This document shows positions 1-8,727 of a stretch of DNA of 56,346 nt, piece by piece. Origin of the DNA: Candidatus Hydrogenedentes bacterium ADurb.Bin170 (GTDB lineage: Bacteria; Hydrogenedentota; Hydrogenedentia; Hydrogenedentales; CAITNO01); contig MWCY01000018.1 of assembly GCA_002070275.1 (NCBI GenBank), forward strand, positions 1 to 56,346. The letters are read 5' to 3'. How positions within the stretch are numbered: position 1 is the first letter of the stretch; each line of letters begins with the position of its first letter. The notes beneath the pieces were generated by a model. It was not told the DNA's origin and did no database searches. It saw only the letters and a program-made list of their open reading frames with translations. The position numbers and the translations under genes are program-made.

Positions 1-176
1 GTTACTGAAATCCTGTTAAGATTTTATATGGCTTGACGTATCTGCTTCCGGTAACATTATAGAGGGCTTGATTCGACCCGTACATTCACTCGAGCACTTC
101 CATGTTACCATACTCCCGGAGCGTCTATTTTTGCAACAATTGGGCGGGTTCGCGACTGCCCTTCTTTTCCGACAGA

Positions 177-182
177 TATAAT
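177..182 (+). promoter_or_regulatory. Candidate -10 box upstream of glycosidase-like gene
   Basis: A perfect TATAAT lies 38 nt before the preferred GTG start at 221. The hexamer 17 nt upstream is a poor -35 match. A second weak candidate, TTGACG at 33-38 with ATTATA about 17 nt downstream, also exists. Inference from sequence only. The rest of 1-220 holds no recognisable gene. Confidence 0.35.
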
Positions 183-220
183 GGCGTCATTTGAACTGTA
201 TCAAAGTACAGGAACTCATT

Positions 221-1633
221 GTGGATACATTCTTTTCAGCGTGTATAGCTCTTCTGTTCACTACCTGCAGCTGCGACCTTGCAAGCCATATCACCACGAG
301 TCCTAGCGGACATTGGGTGGAATATGAAGGCAGAACGCTCATGCTCGTCGGCGATAGCGGGACACAGTGCGTACTGCAGAACGCCAATCTGAATTACCGT
401 GCCTGGATCGATGACTGTGCGGAACGGGGCATTCCTATGATCCATGTGTGGTCTTTTATGGCGCCCCGACAAAAGTCAGATGGAAGCGAACTGGAAGAGC
501 GCTGGAAGTATGTCTACCCGGGACTGACTCCCTGGAGGCGACATTCTGGTGGACAGCCCGCACATGATCAGCTGCCCCGTTGGAATCTTCAACTCTTTGA
601 TGACGGTGCGGACGGCGCACTGGATCATTACTGGCCACGTGCCCGGGATCTTTGCGCCTATGCCCGAAGTAAAAAAATACTGGTCGGTTACACCGTGTTT
701 ACCGGATGGATCAAAGGCAATGCCAACGCCTGGGCCTACCACCCGTTCAATAAAGTCAATGGCGGTCATCTCGATCGCAATTTGCCCGATGGAGTAACCA
801 TCGCGACACCAGGGCAGGAGATCTGGAACAAAGACTGGCAGGAAGACTGGAGCACTGCAGAAAAAACACAGTGGATCTGGGAACGTTTCGCTCTGAAAGC
901 CATTGAGGAACTTAACCCCTTCGGTAATGTCTTTTTTGTTTTTTTCGATGAACACTCTTATACAGAAGGCAATATGGGTGATCACTTCCTTCAGTTTTTT
1001 AAAAAAAGAAATGCGTTATGGATGGACTGGGCGCCACGTCGGCAGCAGGTGGACTTTGTATTGAATGATACAAACGACCGACCCGACAAAAACAGTCTTT
1101 CAGTAGCGGGCTTTTTTGCAAAACCTGCTCGCCCTTATTTCCTTCTGGAAGGAGGTCCCTATAGGGGTGCGGACGTTCGCACAAGTATGTGGACTTTTGC
1201 CATGGGCGGCGGACATTACAGTTATCATGGCGATACAGAACAGGAAACACCGCAAACAGGTATTGTCGGCTACGATCCGCTGGTGCCCGGCGGAGACAAA
1301 GGTATGGAACGACGGGACTGGCTCGGACATATGAGCCGCTTTTTTAATGACAGGATTGTAAATCTCGACCGGATGGCACCGCACAACGAGCTTGTCAGTG
1401 AAGGTGTTTTCTGCATGGCTGCCCCCGGTCAGGAATATGCCCTCTATTTCACATCGGACAGCCCGCGTAATACTTCCCTGAAACTGCCATCCGGCAGCAT
1501 TGAAGCAACGGTCACTTTCTGCAATCCCCGAACAGGAAAAGAATCGGCACCTGTTGCAGTGGCAGTTGAGCAAGAATTACAGCTCTCCGCACCCGATGAA
1601 CAGGACTGGGCTGTCCATGTTCTTTGCCGATGA
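221..1633 (+). CDS. Secreted apiosidase-like (DUF4038-type) glycoside hydrolase
   Basis: Predicted exported glycosidase-like protein of about 470 residues. I chose the GTG at 221 because AGGA precedes it by about 7 nt and it opens directly into a hydrophobic signal segment; a TTG at 191 is the alternative. Residues about 25-370 look like a TIM-barrel of the DUF4038/apiosidase-like group, with an FFDEH motif (Asp243, Glu244) and LLEGGPY (Glu310) as plausible acidic catalytic residues. Residues about 385-470 resemble the beta-sandwich 'putative collagen-binding' domain that often follows such barrels, ending near a CNPRTGK turn. The substrate cannot be read from the sequence, but a plant-polysaccharide side chain would fit the family. 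A Cys-rich stretch at the end of the signal might be a lipid attachment site, though it is not a good lipobox. It converges on mutY with a 19-nt gap. Confidence 0.6.
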   Translation: MDTFFSACIALLFTTCSCDLASHITTSPSGHWVEYEGRTLMLVGDSGTQCVLQNANLNYRAWIDDCAERGIPMIHVWSFMAPRQKSDGSELEERWKYVYPGLTPWRRHSGGQPAHDQLPRWNLQLFDDGADGALDHYWPRARDLCAYARSKKILVGYTVFTGWIKGNANAWAYHPFNKVNGGHLDRNLPDGVTIATPGQEIWNKDWQEDWSTAEKTQWIWERFALKAIEELNPFGNVFFVFFDEHSYTEGNMGDHFLQFFKKRNALWMDWAPRRQQVDFVLNDTNDRPDKNSLSVAGFFAKPARPYFLLEGGPYRGADVRTSMWTFAMGGGHYSYHGDTEQETPQTGIVGYDPLVPGGDKGMERRDWLGHMSRFFNDRIVNLDRMAPHNELVSEGVFCMAAPGQEYALYFTSDSPRNTSLKLPSGSIEATVTFCNPRTGKESAPVAVAVEQELQLSAPDEQDWAVHVLCR

Positions 1634-1652
1634 ATTGAGGCACCGGAGCGGT

Positions 1653-2714
1653 CTACAGCAGCTTCAGAAATTTATGATGTCCTGCCGGAAAAGGATATTG
1701 ATCAAAAGAGTCCGGAGTCACCCATCGGTATTCCGTATGCGCATCTGAACAGATTCGCCGCTTTACCGCCGTACATCGGTACACATGGAGCGTTACCTTA
1801 AAATGGGTGTAGGCATGGCGCACAACAGCGACCAGTCCGCCCGGCACGACCTTTAGACGCAGCATCTCCTCCCCTATTCTGCGCAAAGCATCCTCGCAGC
1901 CTTCAGTCTTCTGAATGCGGTCGCCGGGAAATTCCCAGAGTCCTCCGAGAAAACCCTGAGACGGCCTTTTGCCGATAAGATAAGCGTCCTGATTTGCTAT
2001 GACCGCCACCACCATTTCATGATGCGGTACAACTTTTTTGGGGGTGCGGTGCGGGAGTGTATCCTGAAGGCTGGCGGAAAATGCACGGCAGTGCCGCTGT
2101 ACCGGACAACTGAAACACAAGGGCCCGGCAGGGATGCAGACGCGGGCACCCAATTCCATCATTGCCTGATTGTGATCGCCGGGTCTCTTCACGTTCAAGG
2201 TTGCAGCAGCCAGCTCCCACAGGCGCTTGTCCGTGGCAGGCAGATCAATAGACTCCACAAGAGCATACAAACGGGCGAGAACCCTTTTGATATTACCGTC
2301 AAGAACCGGAACAGGAACACCAAAAGCAATGCTTGCAATGGCGCCGGCGGTATATTTTCCGATGCCCGGCAGCAGCTGCAGCACTTCCGGACTTTCAGGA
2401 AAACGTCCATGATACTGGTCTGTCAGAATTTGTGCTGTCCGGTACAGATTACGGGCACGGCTGTAATAGCCCAACCCTTCCCACTGCTTCAGCACCGCTT
2501 CTTCCGTTGCCTGCGCCAGGGTCTGCAGATCAGGAAAACGCTTGAGAAAGCGTTCATAATACGGAGTCCCCTGATCTATGCGGGTCTGCTGCATCATGAT
2601 TTCTGAAAGCCAGATGCAATAAGGATCCTGCGTGCGGCGCCAGGGAAGATCACGCGCCTCTGCATCGTACCATTGCAGCAGGGCTGCATGAAATTTTGTT
2701 CTTCCGTGTCTCAT
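1653..2714 (-). CDS. mutY: A/G-specific adenine DNA glycosylase MutY
   Basis: Base-excision repair enzyme that removes adenine mispaired with 8-oxoguanine or G. The 353-residue length is normal for the family. The N-terminal HhH-GPD domain contains SEIMMQQTR (catalytic Glu38), the helix-hairpin-helix LPGIGKYTAG (about 115-124) and VLDGNIKRV (catalytic Asp139). A [4Fe-4S] loop follows, with Cys193, Cys200, Cys203 and Cys209 in the canonical Cx6Cx2Cx5C spacing. Residues about 230-350 form the NUDIX-like domain that recognises oxidised guanine. The start lies 17 nt after the stop of the DUF1080 lipoprotein gene on the same strand, so the two may be cotranscribed, though the functions are unrelated. 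Only a weak ribosome-binding site is visible. Confidence 0.95.
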   Translation of the reverse strand: MRHGRTKFHAALLQWYDAEARDLPWRRTQDPYCIWLSEIMMQQTRIDQGTPYYERFLKRFPDLQTLAQATEEAVLKQWEGLGYYSRARNLYRTAQILTDQYHGRFPESPEVLQLLPGIGKYTAGAIASIAFGVPVPVLDGNIKRVLARLYALVESIDLPATDKRLWELAAATLNVKRPGDHNQAMMELGARVCIPAGPLCFSCPVQRHCRAFSASLQDTLPHRTPKKVVPHHEMVVAVIANQDAYLIGKRPSQGFLGGLWEFPGDRIQKTEGCEDALRRIGEEMLRLKVVPGGLVAVVRHAYTHFKVTLHVYRCTAVKRRICSDAHTEYRWVTPDSFDQYPFPAGHHKFLKLL

Positions 2715-2731
2715 AAAACCATCAGGGGGGC

Positions 2732-4045
2732 TCAGGGCATATCGGCATTGAGCACTTTGATGCGGATATTCCGGAATGCCACATAATCATGATGATCCTG
2801 CAGACCGATAAATCCACGGCGCAGCCGGTACTTCAATTCCTCAATATCATCGAAATTCACGTCCTGCACAACAATGCCATTCAATGTAGCTTTATAACGG
2901 GGACCATCCAGGATGATTTCGACACTATTCCACTCCCCTTCTTTTTTTACAGCCAGTGCCTGCGCAGGCAGAACATCGTAAATGGCACCGGTGCTGGTGC
3001 TGTGGGGCTCAGTCAGATCGGAGTCAGCCATCAGCTGAAATTCAAAGCCCAGTTTGGATTGGCGTGCGGCACGGGGAACCCGCAGATGAATACCGCTGTT
3101 AGTGCCCGGTTCACGCTGCATGTATTCAAGACGGAGAATAAAATCAGCATAGCGGTCACGGGTGATCAACCCTCCCGCTCCGCTCTGGTAGCATTCAATC
3201 CAGCCCTCTTCATTTACACGAAAAGAATCCTTGTCGTGCTTGTAATTCCACCAGTTATCCAGATCTTTTCCGTTAAAAAGAGAAATAAAACCCTCAGCCC
3301 GTTCCTCTTCGCTGAGACGGCTGTTGTCGGGCACCCAGGGCCGTTTTTCCACATCGTTGGTATACGCCTCTTCGAGCAAAGCAAAAGTCGCCTCCTCTGC
3401 GGGAAGAAGATAATTCACATTACCCCAGGGATTCTCCGGCAAAGCATTTACAAGAAAAAACAGTCCGCTGTCGCCCGCTTCAGCCGGATCCGCTGTTACT
3501 TTCACATCACCGTTCTCCGATGATGCGACAAGTAATGAAGGCGCATATTTTTTGAATTCCCGGGCAAGAAAAGGCGCATCCGGTCCGTCTATCCAGTATA
3601 AAGCCAGTTGCTCGTCAGCCAGCGCCAGCGCTGCCGTGCGCACCGCATTGCTTCGGAATGCGCTGTCTCCCTCCTGGCCGGGCACACGCACCACCAGCAC
3701 CATACTCTGGTCTTTGGCACGCAGTGCATAGGTGGAAACAGTCTCTACCGCCGAAGGATCCAGAAATTTTCCGTCTTCAGAAAAGCCGAAAAGATCAAAA
3801 GCAACGGCATTGGCGCCGGCTTCCCCTATCCGCGCCATGGCAGGAACCATATGGCAGAGTGCTGTTCCTTTTGCACCCAGCTCAGGCTCATATACGGCAC
3901 GCACTGTAAAACTGGAATCACGCCGATAAATCTGCCCGGACTCCACTTTCAGGCGATCCTTATTCAAATCCGAAGTAAGTGAGGCGCACCCGTTCATCAG
4001 CACAGAAAGAACAGCCAGAGTCAGAAAAAGGTAAACATATCGCAT
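2732..4045 (-). CDS. Lipoprotein with C-terminal DUF1080 (3-keto-disaccharide hydrolase-like) domain
   Basis: A 437-residue predicted lipoprotein. The signal ends in LMNGC, giving lipidated Cys20. The middle part (about 40-240) matches nothing I recognise. Residues about 252-433 match the concanavalin-like DUF1080 fold, with the landmarks FISLFNGKDLDNW, then NSGIHLRVP, then EWNSVEIILDG and a final LQDHHDYVAFRNIRI. This family acts on glycosides or 3-keto-disaccharides and is expanded in Planctomycetes and related groups. A GGAAGGG ribosome-binding site precedes the ATG. Upstream on this strand are a TATAGT-like -10 (4106-4111) and a leader hairpin with 7-bp arms CGCCTTC/GAAGGCG just before the ribosome-binding site. 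The enzymatic role is by family only; the N-terminal two-thirds is unassigned. Confidence 0.8.
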   Translation of the reverse strand: MRYVYLFLTLAVLSVLMNGCASLTSDLNKDRLKVESGQIYRRDSSFTVRAVYEPELGAKGTALCHMVPAMARIGEAGANAVAFDLFGFSEDGKFLDPSAVETVSTYALRAKDQSMVLVVRVPGQEGDSAFRSNAVRTAALALADEQLALYWIDGPDAPFLAREFKKYAPSLLVASSENGDVKVTADPAEAGDSGLFFLVNALPENPWGNVNYLLPAEEATFALLEEAYTNDVEKRPWVPDNSRLSEEERAEGFISLFNGKDLDNWWNYKHDKDSFRVNEEGWIECYQSGAGGLITRDRYADFILRLEYMQREPGTNSGIHLRVPRAARQSKLGFEFQLMADSDLTEPHSTSTGAIYDVLPAQALAVKKEGEWNSVEIILDGPRYKATLNGIVVQDVNFDDIEELKYRLRRGFIGLQDHHDYVAFRNIRIKVLNADMP

Positions 4046-4200
4046 AAAACAAACCCTTCCGCCTTCTCCAGCGAAGGCGTTGCAAAGAACAACCTGTAAA
4101 ATCTAACTATAGCAAAATCCGGCAGCCAATAAAAGGTTTAATTATCAGGAGGCTGCAGGTCGCTTTTCATAAATATCCGGATACAAAAACTCCTGCACGG

Positions 4201-4229
4201 TGGACTTTTTAGAGGAAGAAGATTATTAT
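4201..4229 (+). promoter_or_regulatory. Candidate sigma70-type promoter for acyltransferase-hydrolase gene
   Basis: TGGACT (4201-4206) and TATTAT (4224-4229) are separated by 17 nt, about 90 nt upstream of the gene. It is a moderate match and inferred only. The 261-nt gap 4046-4307 otherwise holds the divergent promoter of the DUF1080 gene and no additional ORF that I would support. Confidence 0.4.
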
Positions 4230-4316
4230 ACTGTTGATAAGATCCCATAGTGGCACATCGACAGACAACAGAACTCCGGACAGTGTAAAAAAAAACAGCA
4301 AGGATTTTTGCTTTTT

Positions 4317-6632
4317 ATGGCTTCCTCTCTGGCATTGCATCTGACCAAATGGATACTGGATCTGTCCAGCAGGCTGATCAAGGCAAAGGTACGGCTGCAC
4401 AATGCTGAAGTCATTGATCCGACTGCGAGCATCATCTTTGTTGCCAACCACTTCACGCGTCTTGAAACGATTCTGCTTCCCTGGCTCATCCATCAGCATA
4501 CCGGGCTGACCCCGGGCTCTCTCGCCGATGCAGCGCTTTTTCAAGGGAGAATCGGCTCTTTTTTGAAGGCAACAGGATCCATTTCAACAGAAAACCCCGA
4601 CCGGGACAGCCTCATCATTCGCGCGCTCCTGCGTGGAGATCACCCGTGGATTATTTTCCCGGAAGGTGCCATGATCAAGGACAAAAAGACGCGGAGCCAG
4701 TCGGGTGAATTTGAAATTTTCGACGGAAACAGAAAACGTCCGCCCCACAGCGGAGCCGCCGCACTGGCACTTCGCGCCGCCTATTACCAGACCAAACTGC
4801 AATGCCTCCACAAGAGGGAGGACGAAAGCGACCTGGCAAAAGCGCTCCGGAAATTCGATATAGAAAACTCATCCGACATTTCCAACCGGAAAATAGTCCT
4901 CATACCAACCAACATCACCTATTACCCCATCCGCGCCCGTGAAAATATTTTTCTGAAAGCAGCGCGGCTGATGGCGCCTGACCTGAGCAGCCGCTCTCTC
5001 AGCGAGTTATCTGTTGAAGGCACCGTTCTTTCCGAGGATACGGACATCGACATTCGCTTTGGCGAACCTATAGAAGTGCTTCGCTATCTGGAAAAACCGG
5101 AGTATGCCTCTTTTATGTCGTGCAGCCTGAATGATCTGGAAAGTCTGGAGTCAAATCCCAAACAGATGCTTCAGGATGTGGCTCTCCAGATTACCAACAG
5201 GTACATGGATGAGATATACAAAAATACTACGATCAACATCGACCATATTCTGGCTGAGATCATACGGCAGCAGCCCGACGACCGGATTTTAAGCGAGCGC
5301 GGCTACAGAGAGCGTGCCTATCTCTGTATACACCGGATCCTCCGATCCGACTGTCAAGTGCATCCCGATCTGAGCGATCAATGTCAGCGCCTCATTTATG
5401 ACGAACCTCACGAGGCATTCACCTCCTTTATGGACATGGCGGTGCAAACCGGTTTTATATCGCCGGTAAAAAGAGGATTTAAACGCTGCCCCCGCTATAT
5501 CATGCTTACGCCCACTTTTCATGAAATGCCCCGCGATGCGACTCCTGAAGTTATCGCCAACGAATTTGAGGCCGTAAGGAGCATTCCCCCTTCGGTTCGC
5601 CGCATTGCTTTCGCACCGGATTTTCTGATAAAAGCCGCATTACGTCGCCATCTTGTCCGCCTGGACCGGGAAGACTTCGAAGAAGACTATGCCCGGTTTT
5701 ACCAACCGGCGGAAAGCAAACCTCCCTGGGTAGGGCGTCCCTTTCTGCTGCGCCCCTGGCGCATCCGGGGCGGAGTGGTGCTTGCGCACGGCTACATGGC
5801 GGCACCGTTGGAAATCCGTGCCCTTGCAGAACATCTGTGCCGCGCCGGTTATGCCGTCTACGGTGTACGCCTCAAAGGGCATGGCACAGCACCCGAGGAT
5901 CTGGAGCAAAGGCAGTGGGAAGAATGGTATGCATCACTGAACCGTGGCTATGCTGTAATGCGAACGATAACCAACCATATCGTGGTAGGCGGATTTTCGA
6001 CGGGCGGTTGTCTGGCACTGCTGGCGGGGGCACAAAAGCTTTCACATATCAAAGCAATATTCACGATTTGTGCACCCCTGCATGTCCGCAGCTACTCCAT
6101 CCGGCTGGTGCCCTCCATCGTCACCGTAAATACACTGCTTAAAAAACTCGGACAGAAGCAGTATGCCAAGGAGTATGTGGACAATAATCCGGAAAACAAA
6201 CATATCAATTACACACGCAACCCCTTGACTGGAGTTAAGGAACTCAAAGCGGTTATGGCGGCTGCCGCCGAAGTCCTGCTGCGCGTGCAGCAACCCACGC
6301 TTGTCATACAGGCTTCCAAGGACACTACCGTTGATCCGTCCAGCGGTCCGGAAATATTTGAGGGTCTGGGTGCAGTCGACAAACAGCTGACACTCTTTGA
6401 ACGGCGCCGTCATGGTATAATAAATGGTGAAGGAAGTCCGGAAGTATTTGTACAGGTGGAACAATTCCTGCACCGTACCCATAAACAGGCGCAGTCTCGG
6501 CAGTACTGGCAATTCGGCAGGCGTCTGGGAAGATTTTTTTATCGCCGGAAACCGGAGTCTGAAAATGAAGTTCAGGAAGTGCAGCCATCCGATGCGGAAG
6601 TAATAATAGAAGAAGAAAAGGAAAACTATTGA
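4317..6632 (+). CDS. PlsC-like acyltransferase fused to an alpha/beta hydrolase
   Basis: A 771-residue two-domain protein. The N-terminal part resembles the lysophospholipid/glycerol-3-phosphate acyltransferase family: NHFTRLE is an H-x4-E variant of the usual H-x4-D motif (about residues 45-50), and FPEG lies at about 114-117. A middle helical linker follows. The C-terminal part (about 480-710) is an alpha/beta hydrolase with VLAHGY (oxyanion region), GFSTGG (nucleophile Ser near 560), SKDTTVD (Asp near 668) and RRRHGI (His near 698), so the full Ser-Asp-His triad is present and it resembles monoacylglycerol lipases. Joining an acyl-transferring and an acyl-removing module suggests lipid remodelling; that role is inferred. 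The C-terminus is charged (Glu-rich). The start is uncertain: the ATG at 4317 has AGGA 12 nt upstream, and a TTG at 4308 is the only in-frame alternative before a stop at 4248. Confidence 0.75.
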   Translation: MASSLALHLTKWILDLSSRLIKAKVRLHNAEVIDPTASIIFVANHFTRLETILLPWLIHQHTGLTPGSLADAALFQGRIGSFLKATGSISTENPDRDSLIIRALLRGDHPWIIFPEGAMIKDKKTRSQSGEFEIFDGNRKRPPHSGAAALALRAAYYQTKLQCLHKREDESDLAKALRKFDIENSSDISNRKIVLIPTNITYYPIRARENIFLKAARLMAPDLSSRSLSELSVEGTVLSEDTDIDIRFGEPIEVLRYLEKPEYASFMSCSLNDLESLESNPKQMLQDVALQITNRYMDEIYKNTTINIDHILAEIIRQQPDDRILSERGYRERAYLCIHRILRSDCQVHPDLSDQCQRLIYDEPHEAFTSFMDMAVQTGFISPVKRGFKRCPRYIMLTPTFHEMPRDATPEVIANEFEAVRSIPPSVRRIAFAPDFLIKAALRRHLVRLDREDFEEDYARFYQPAESKPPWVGRPFLLRPWRIRGGVVLAHGYMAAPLEIRALAEHLCRAGYAVYGVRLKGHGTAPEDLEQRQWEEWYASLNRGYAVMRTITNHIVVGGFSTGGCLALLAGAQKLSHIKAIFTICAPLHVRSYSIRLVPSIVTVNTLLKKLGQKQYAKEYVDNNPENKHINYTRNPLTGVKELKAVMAAAAEVLLRVQQPTLVIQASKDTTVDPSSGPEIFEGLGAVDKQLTLFERRRHGIINGEGSPEVFVQVEQFLHRTHKQAQSRQYWQFGRRLGRFFYRRKPESENEVQEVQPSDAEVIIEEEKENY

Positions 6633-6826
6633 CACTTTACCATGGTTTATGTTAGTTTTTAGGGTAATGGATTATGGCTGTTTAGACTGTCGTGCCTCTT
6701 TGTTGTTAAAATAACGGCCACAACATAGGTACCGCTAACAGTTTTGTAACGGTTTCGAACTCATTTTCGGGACACGCAACCTAAAACAGTATGGGCGCCT
6801 GCAAATGCGCCACAGGAATCAGCGTC

Positions 6827-8482
6827 ATGCGGAAACATATTCTCTTCATTATTGTGCCGGTGTTGGCTATTTCTTGTGTGCTGTGTCCTCCGGATGCACA
6901 GGCCTGGGGACCTAAAGCCATGCGCAGTATTACTGCCATGAGCCTGCAGGTTCTTAAAAACGATTACTCCGATGTCTTCCGTCCGGGCGGTATCGTGGGC
7001 GTAAATTTTGAAAAAGACGTCGCAAGCGGATCAGCCGATGGCTGGCAGATTCTCGCCAAATTTACACCACTGAATTCAGACGCCGAAGTGGTGGAGGCGG
7101 TTGCCAGCGAGATTCAGCTGCTCCGTGAAGCACGCACCTACGGTCCCACGTCCTATTTTGCTTATAGAATGGGAGTACTCAGTTCTCTCACTGCACATAT
7201 TATGATGCCCTACGGATTCGTGTGGACAGCAGAAGATCAGGAGATGCGGCGCAAAGTAGTGACCGATCTGGAACAGCAAGTCGATTCTTTTCATTTCAGA
7301 GTTCCCAAGAAAAACAGAGACTTCATCCGCAATGCAGGGACATTCTTTCAGGAGAAACGCTCTTCATTTGCTGAAGACAAACGACTGATCGCCCATGATT
7401 ACAGGATTGGCAAAAATTATAATGGATATCTGAAACAGGGCGGACAGGCCTATTTTATTCGCGCTGTTGAGACAGTGGCAGATGTGTGGAACACTGTTCT
7501 GCAGCATGAGGATACCGTCCGTGCCTTCGGGTTATCACGTCCTTCTGACAGAAGCCTTGCCTGGTACTTTGTGCAGGAAATGGAATATCTGCTCAACGTC
7601 AAAGACAATATGACTCAGGTTGAAATTGTCTACAAAAACTTTGAAAAAGTGGGCGTGGGTATGACTGATGCCATGGAATATATCGGCGATATGCTCTATG
7701 CCTATCCCCAGAAAAGCGTCAAACTGCGCGGTGTCGCCGAATGGCAGAAAGCCTTTGACATGGGCGGAAAAGACCGTCTGCACCTGGGCTCCAAACTGTC
7801 TGCCCACTACATGCAGGAAGGCAACGATTATCTGGCGCATGCGGCACAGCCCGACGCTGAGGAAACCGATCTGAACAATGCCAAGCGCGCCTTTGAGGAT
7901 GCACTGAATTATGACCGTTCCAATGAAGCGGCCGCCAAACTTATTCAGGAAACGGACGTTGCCATCCGCGAGCGCAATGAACGGCTCGAAGTGGTGCTCA
8001 GCATCATTGCCACGGGGGAACGTATTCACGAAGAAGCCAACCGCTACAGAGAGATGCAGGACTTCGCCAATGCCATCAGCACCTACCGCCAGGCTATCGG
8101 CTTTTTCGACGCTGTAGACGATGAATTCAAAGTACACGCCAATACCGCCCGTGAAAATGTGCGCCGTCTGCGCCGTGAAATTTCAGATCTGATCAACGAA
8201 GTTCTGGACGCGGCAAGTCAGGTTATTGATGAAGGCGACCGGGCGCGGGATAATAATCAGTTCGATGAAGCCTCCAATAAATATCAGTCCGTTTCCCGCA
8301 TCGTCTCGGTGATTCCCGAAGACGAGTCGGCAACAGTGCTGAGAGACAAACAGGAGGTCATCGACCTTGCCGGCAGGAAACTTGAAGAGTCCAACGTACA
8401 GAAGCTGCGCTATGAACAGATGCTTCAGGAGCAGGCTCAGCAGGCACAAGCGGCACAGCAGGCACAGCAGCAGCGCCGCTGA
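6827..8482 (+). CDS. Secreted TPR/coiled-coil protein of unknown function
   Basis: I do not recognise the family. The ATG at 6827 is preferred over 6791 because AGGAA lies 9 nt upstream and it opens a clean signal peptide cleaved near AQA-W (about residue 26). The mature N-terminus begins WGPKAMRSITAM, faintly like the Trp/His start of S1/P1 or phospholipase-C zinc enzymes, but the remaining His/Asp ligands are not evident. Residues about 330-500 are helical with TPR-like spacing, including DLNNAKRAFEDALNYD and DFANAISTYRQAIGFF. The tail is a coiled coil ending in Gln/Ala repeats. A scaffold or a degenerate enzyme are both possible. The gene stands alone between non-coding gaps and is followed by an intrinsic terminator. 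Confidence 0.7.
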   Translation: MRKHILFIIVPVLAISCVLCPPDAQAWGPKAMRSITAMSLQVLKNDYSDVFRPGGIVGVNFEKDVASGSADGWQILAKFTPLNSDAEVVEAVASEIQLLREARTYGPTSYFAYRMGVLSSLTAHIMMPYGFVWTAEDQEMRRKVVTDLEQQVDSFHFRVPKKNRDFIRNAGTFFQEKRSSFAEDKRLIAHDYRIGKNYNGYLKQGGQAYFIRAVETVADVWNTVLQHEDTVRAFGLSRPSDRSLAWYFVQEMEYLLNVKDNMTQVEIVYKNFEKVGVGMTDAMEYIGDMLYAYPQKSVKLRGVAEWQKAFDMGGKDRLHLGSKLSAHYMQEGNDYLAHAAQPDAEETDLNNAKRAFEDALNYDRSNEAAAKLIQETDVAIRERNERLEVVLSIIATGERIHEEANRYREMQDFANAISTYRQAIGFFDAVDDEFKVHANTARENVRRLRREISDLINEVLDAASQVIDEGDRARDNNQFDEASNKYQSVSRIVSVIPEDESATVLRDKQEVIDLAGRKLEESNVQKLRYEQMLQEQAQQAQAAQQAQQQRR

Positions 8483-8508
8483 CCTTTTTCCGGACAGATC
8501 ATTTAAGG

Positions 8509-8542
8509 CGTCACCTCCATACAAGGGGGTGGCGTTTTTTTT
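8509..8542 (+). terminator. Rho-independent terminator after secreted TPR protein
   Basis: Arms 8509-8518 and 8525-8534 form a 10-bp stem, including two G-U pairs, around a 6-nt loop. It is followed at once by eight T residues. Confidence 0.85.
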
Positions 8543-8727
8543 AAAAGAAAACAGTTTCGGATGTGATCTTCAGAAACTGCAACACGTTTTTTTGCGAGGC
8601 ACTTTATTGTCCCTGGCAGAGCATCAGTAGGTGATGCGTAGTCAGAAGTACGGACTGCACGTATTTTTCAAATGCAGTACCTGCCGAATAGCAGTTGACA
8701 TGCCGCGCAATATCATCAGGAGAATCA

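Noticed and set aside
2019-2606. A 195-codon frame antisense to mutY
   Set aside because: mutY has all catalytic and cluster residues on the other strand; no evidence for this frame.
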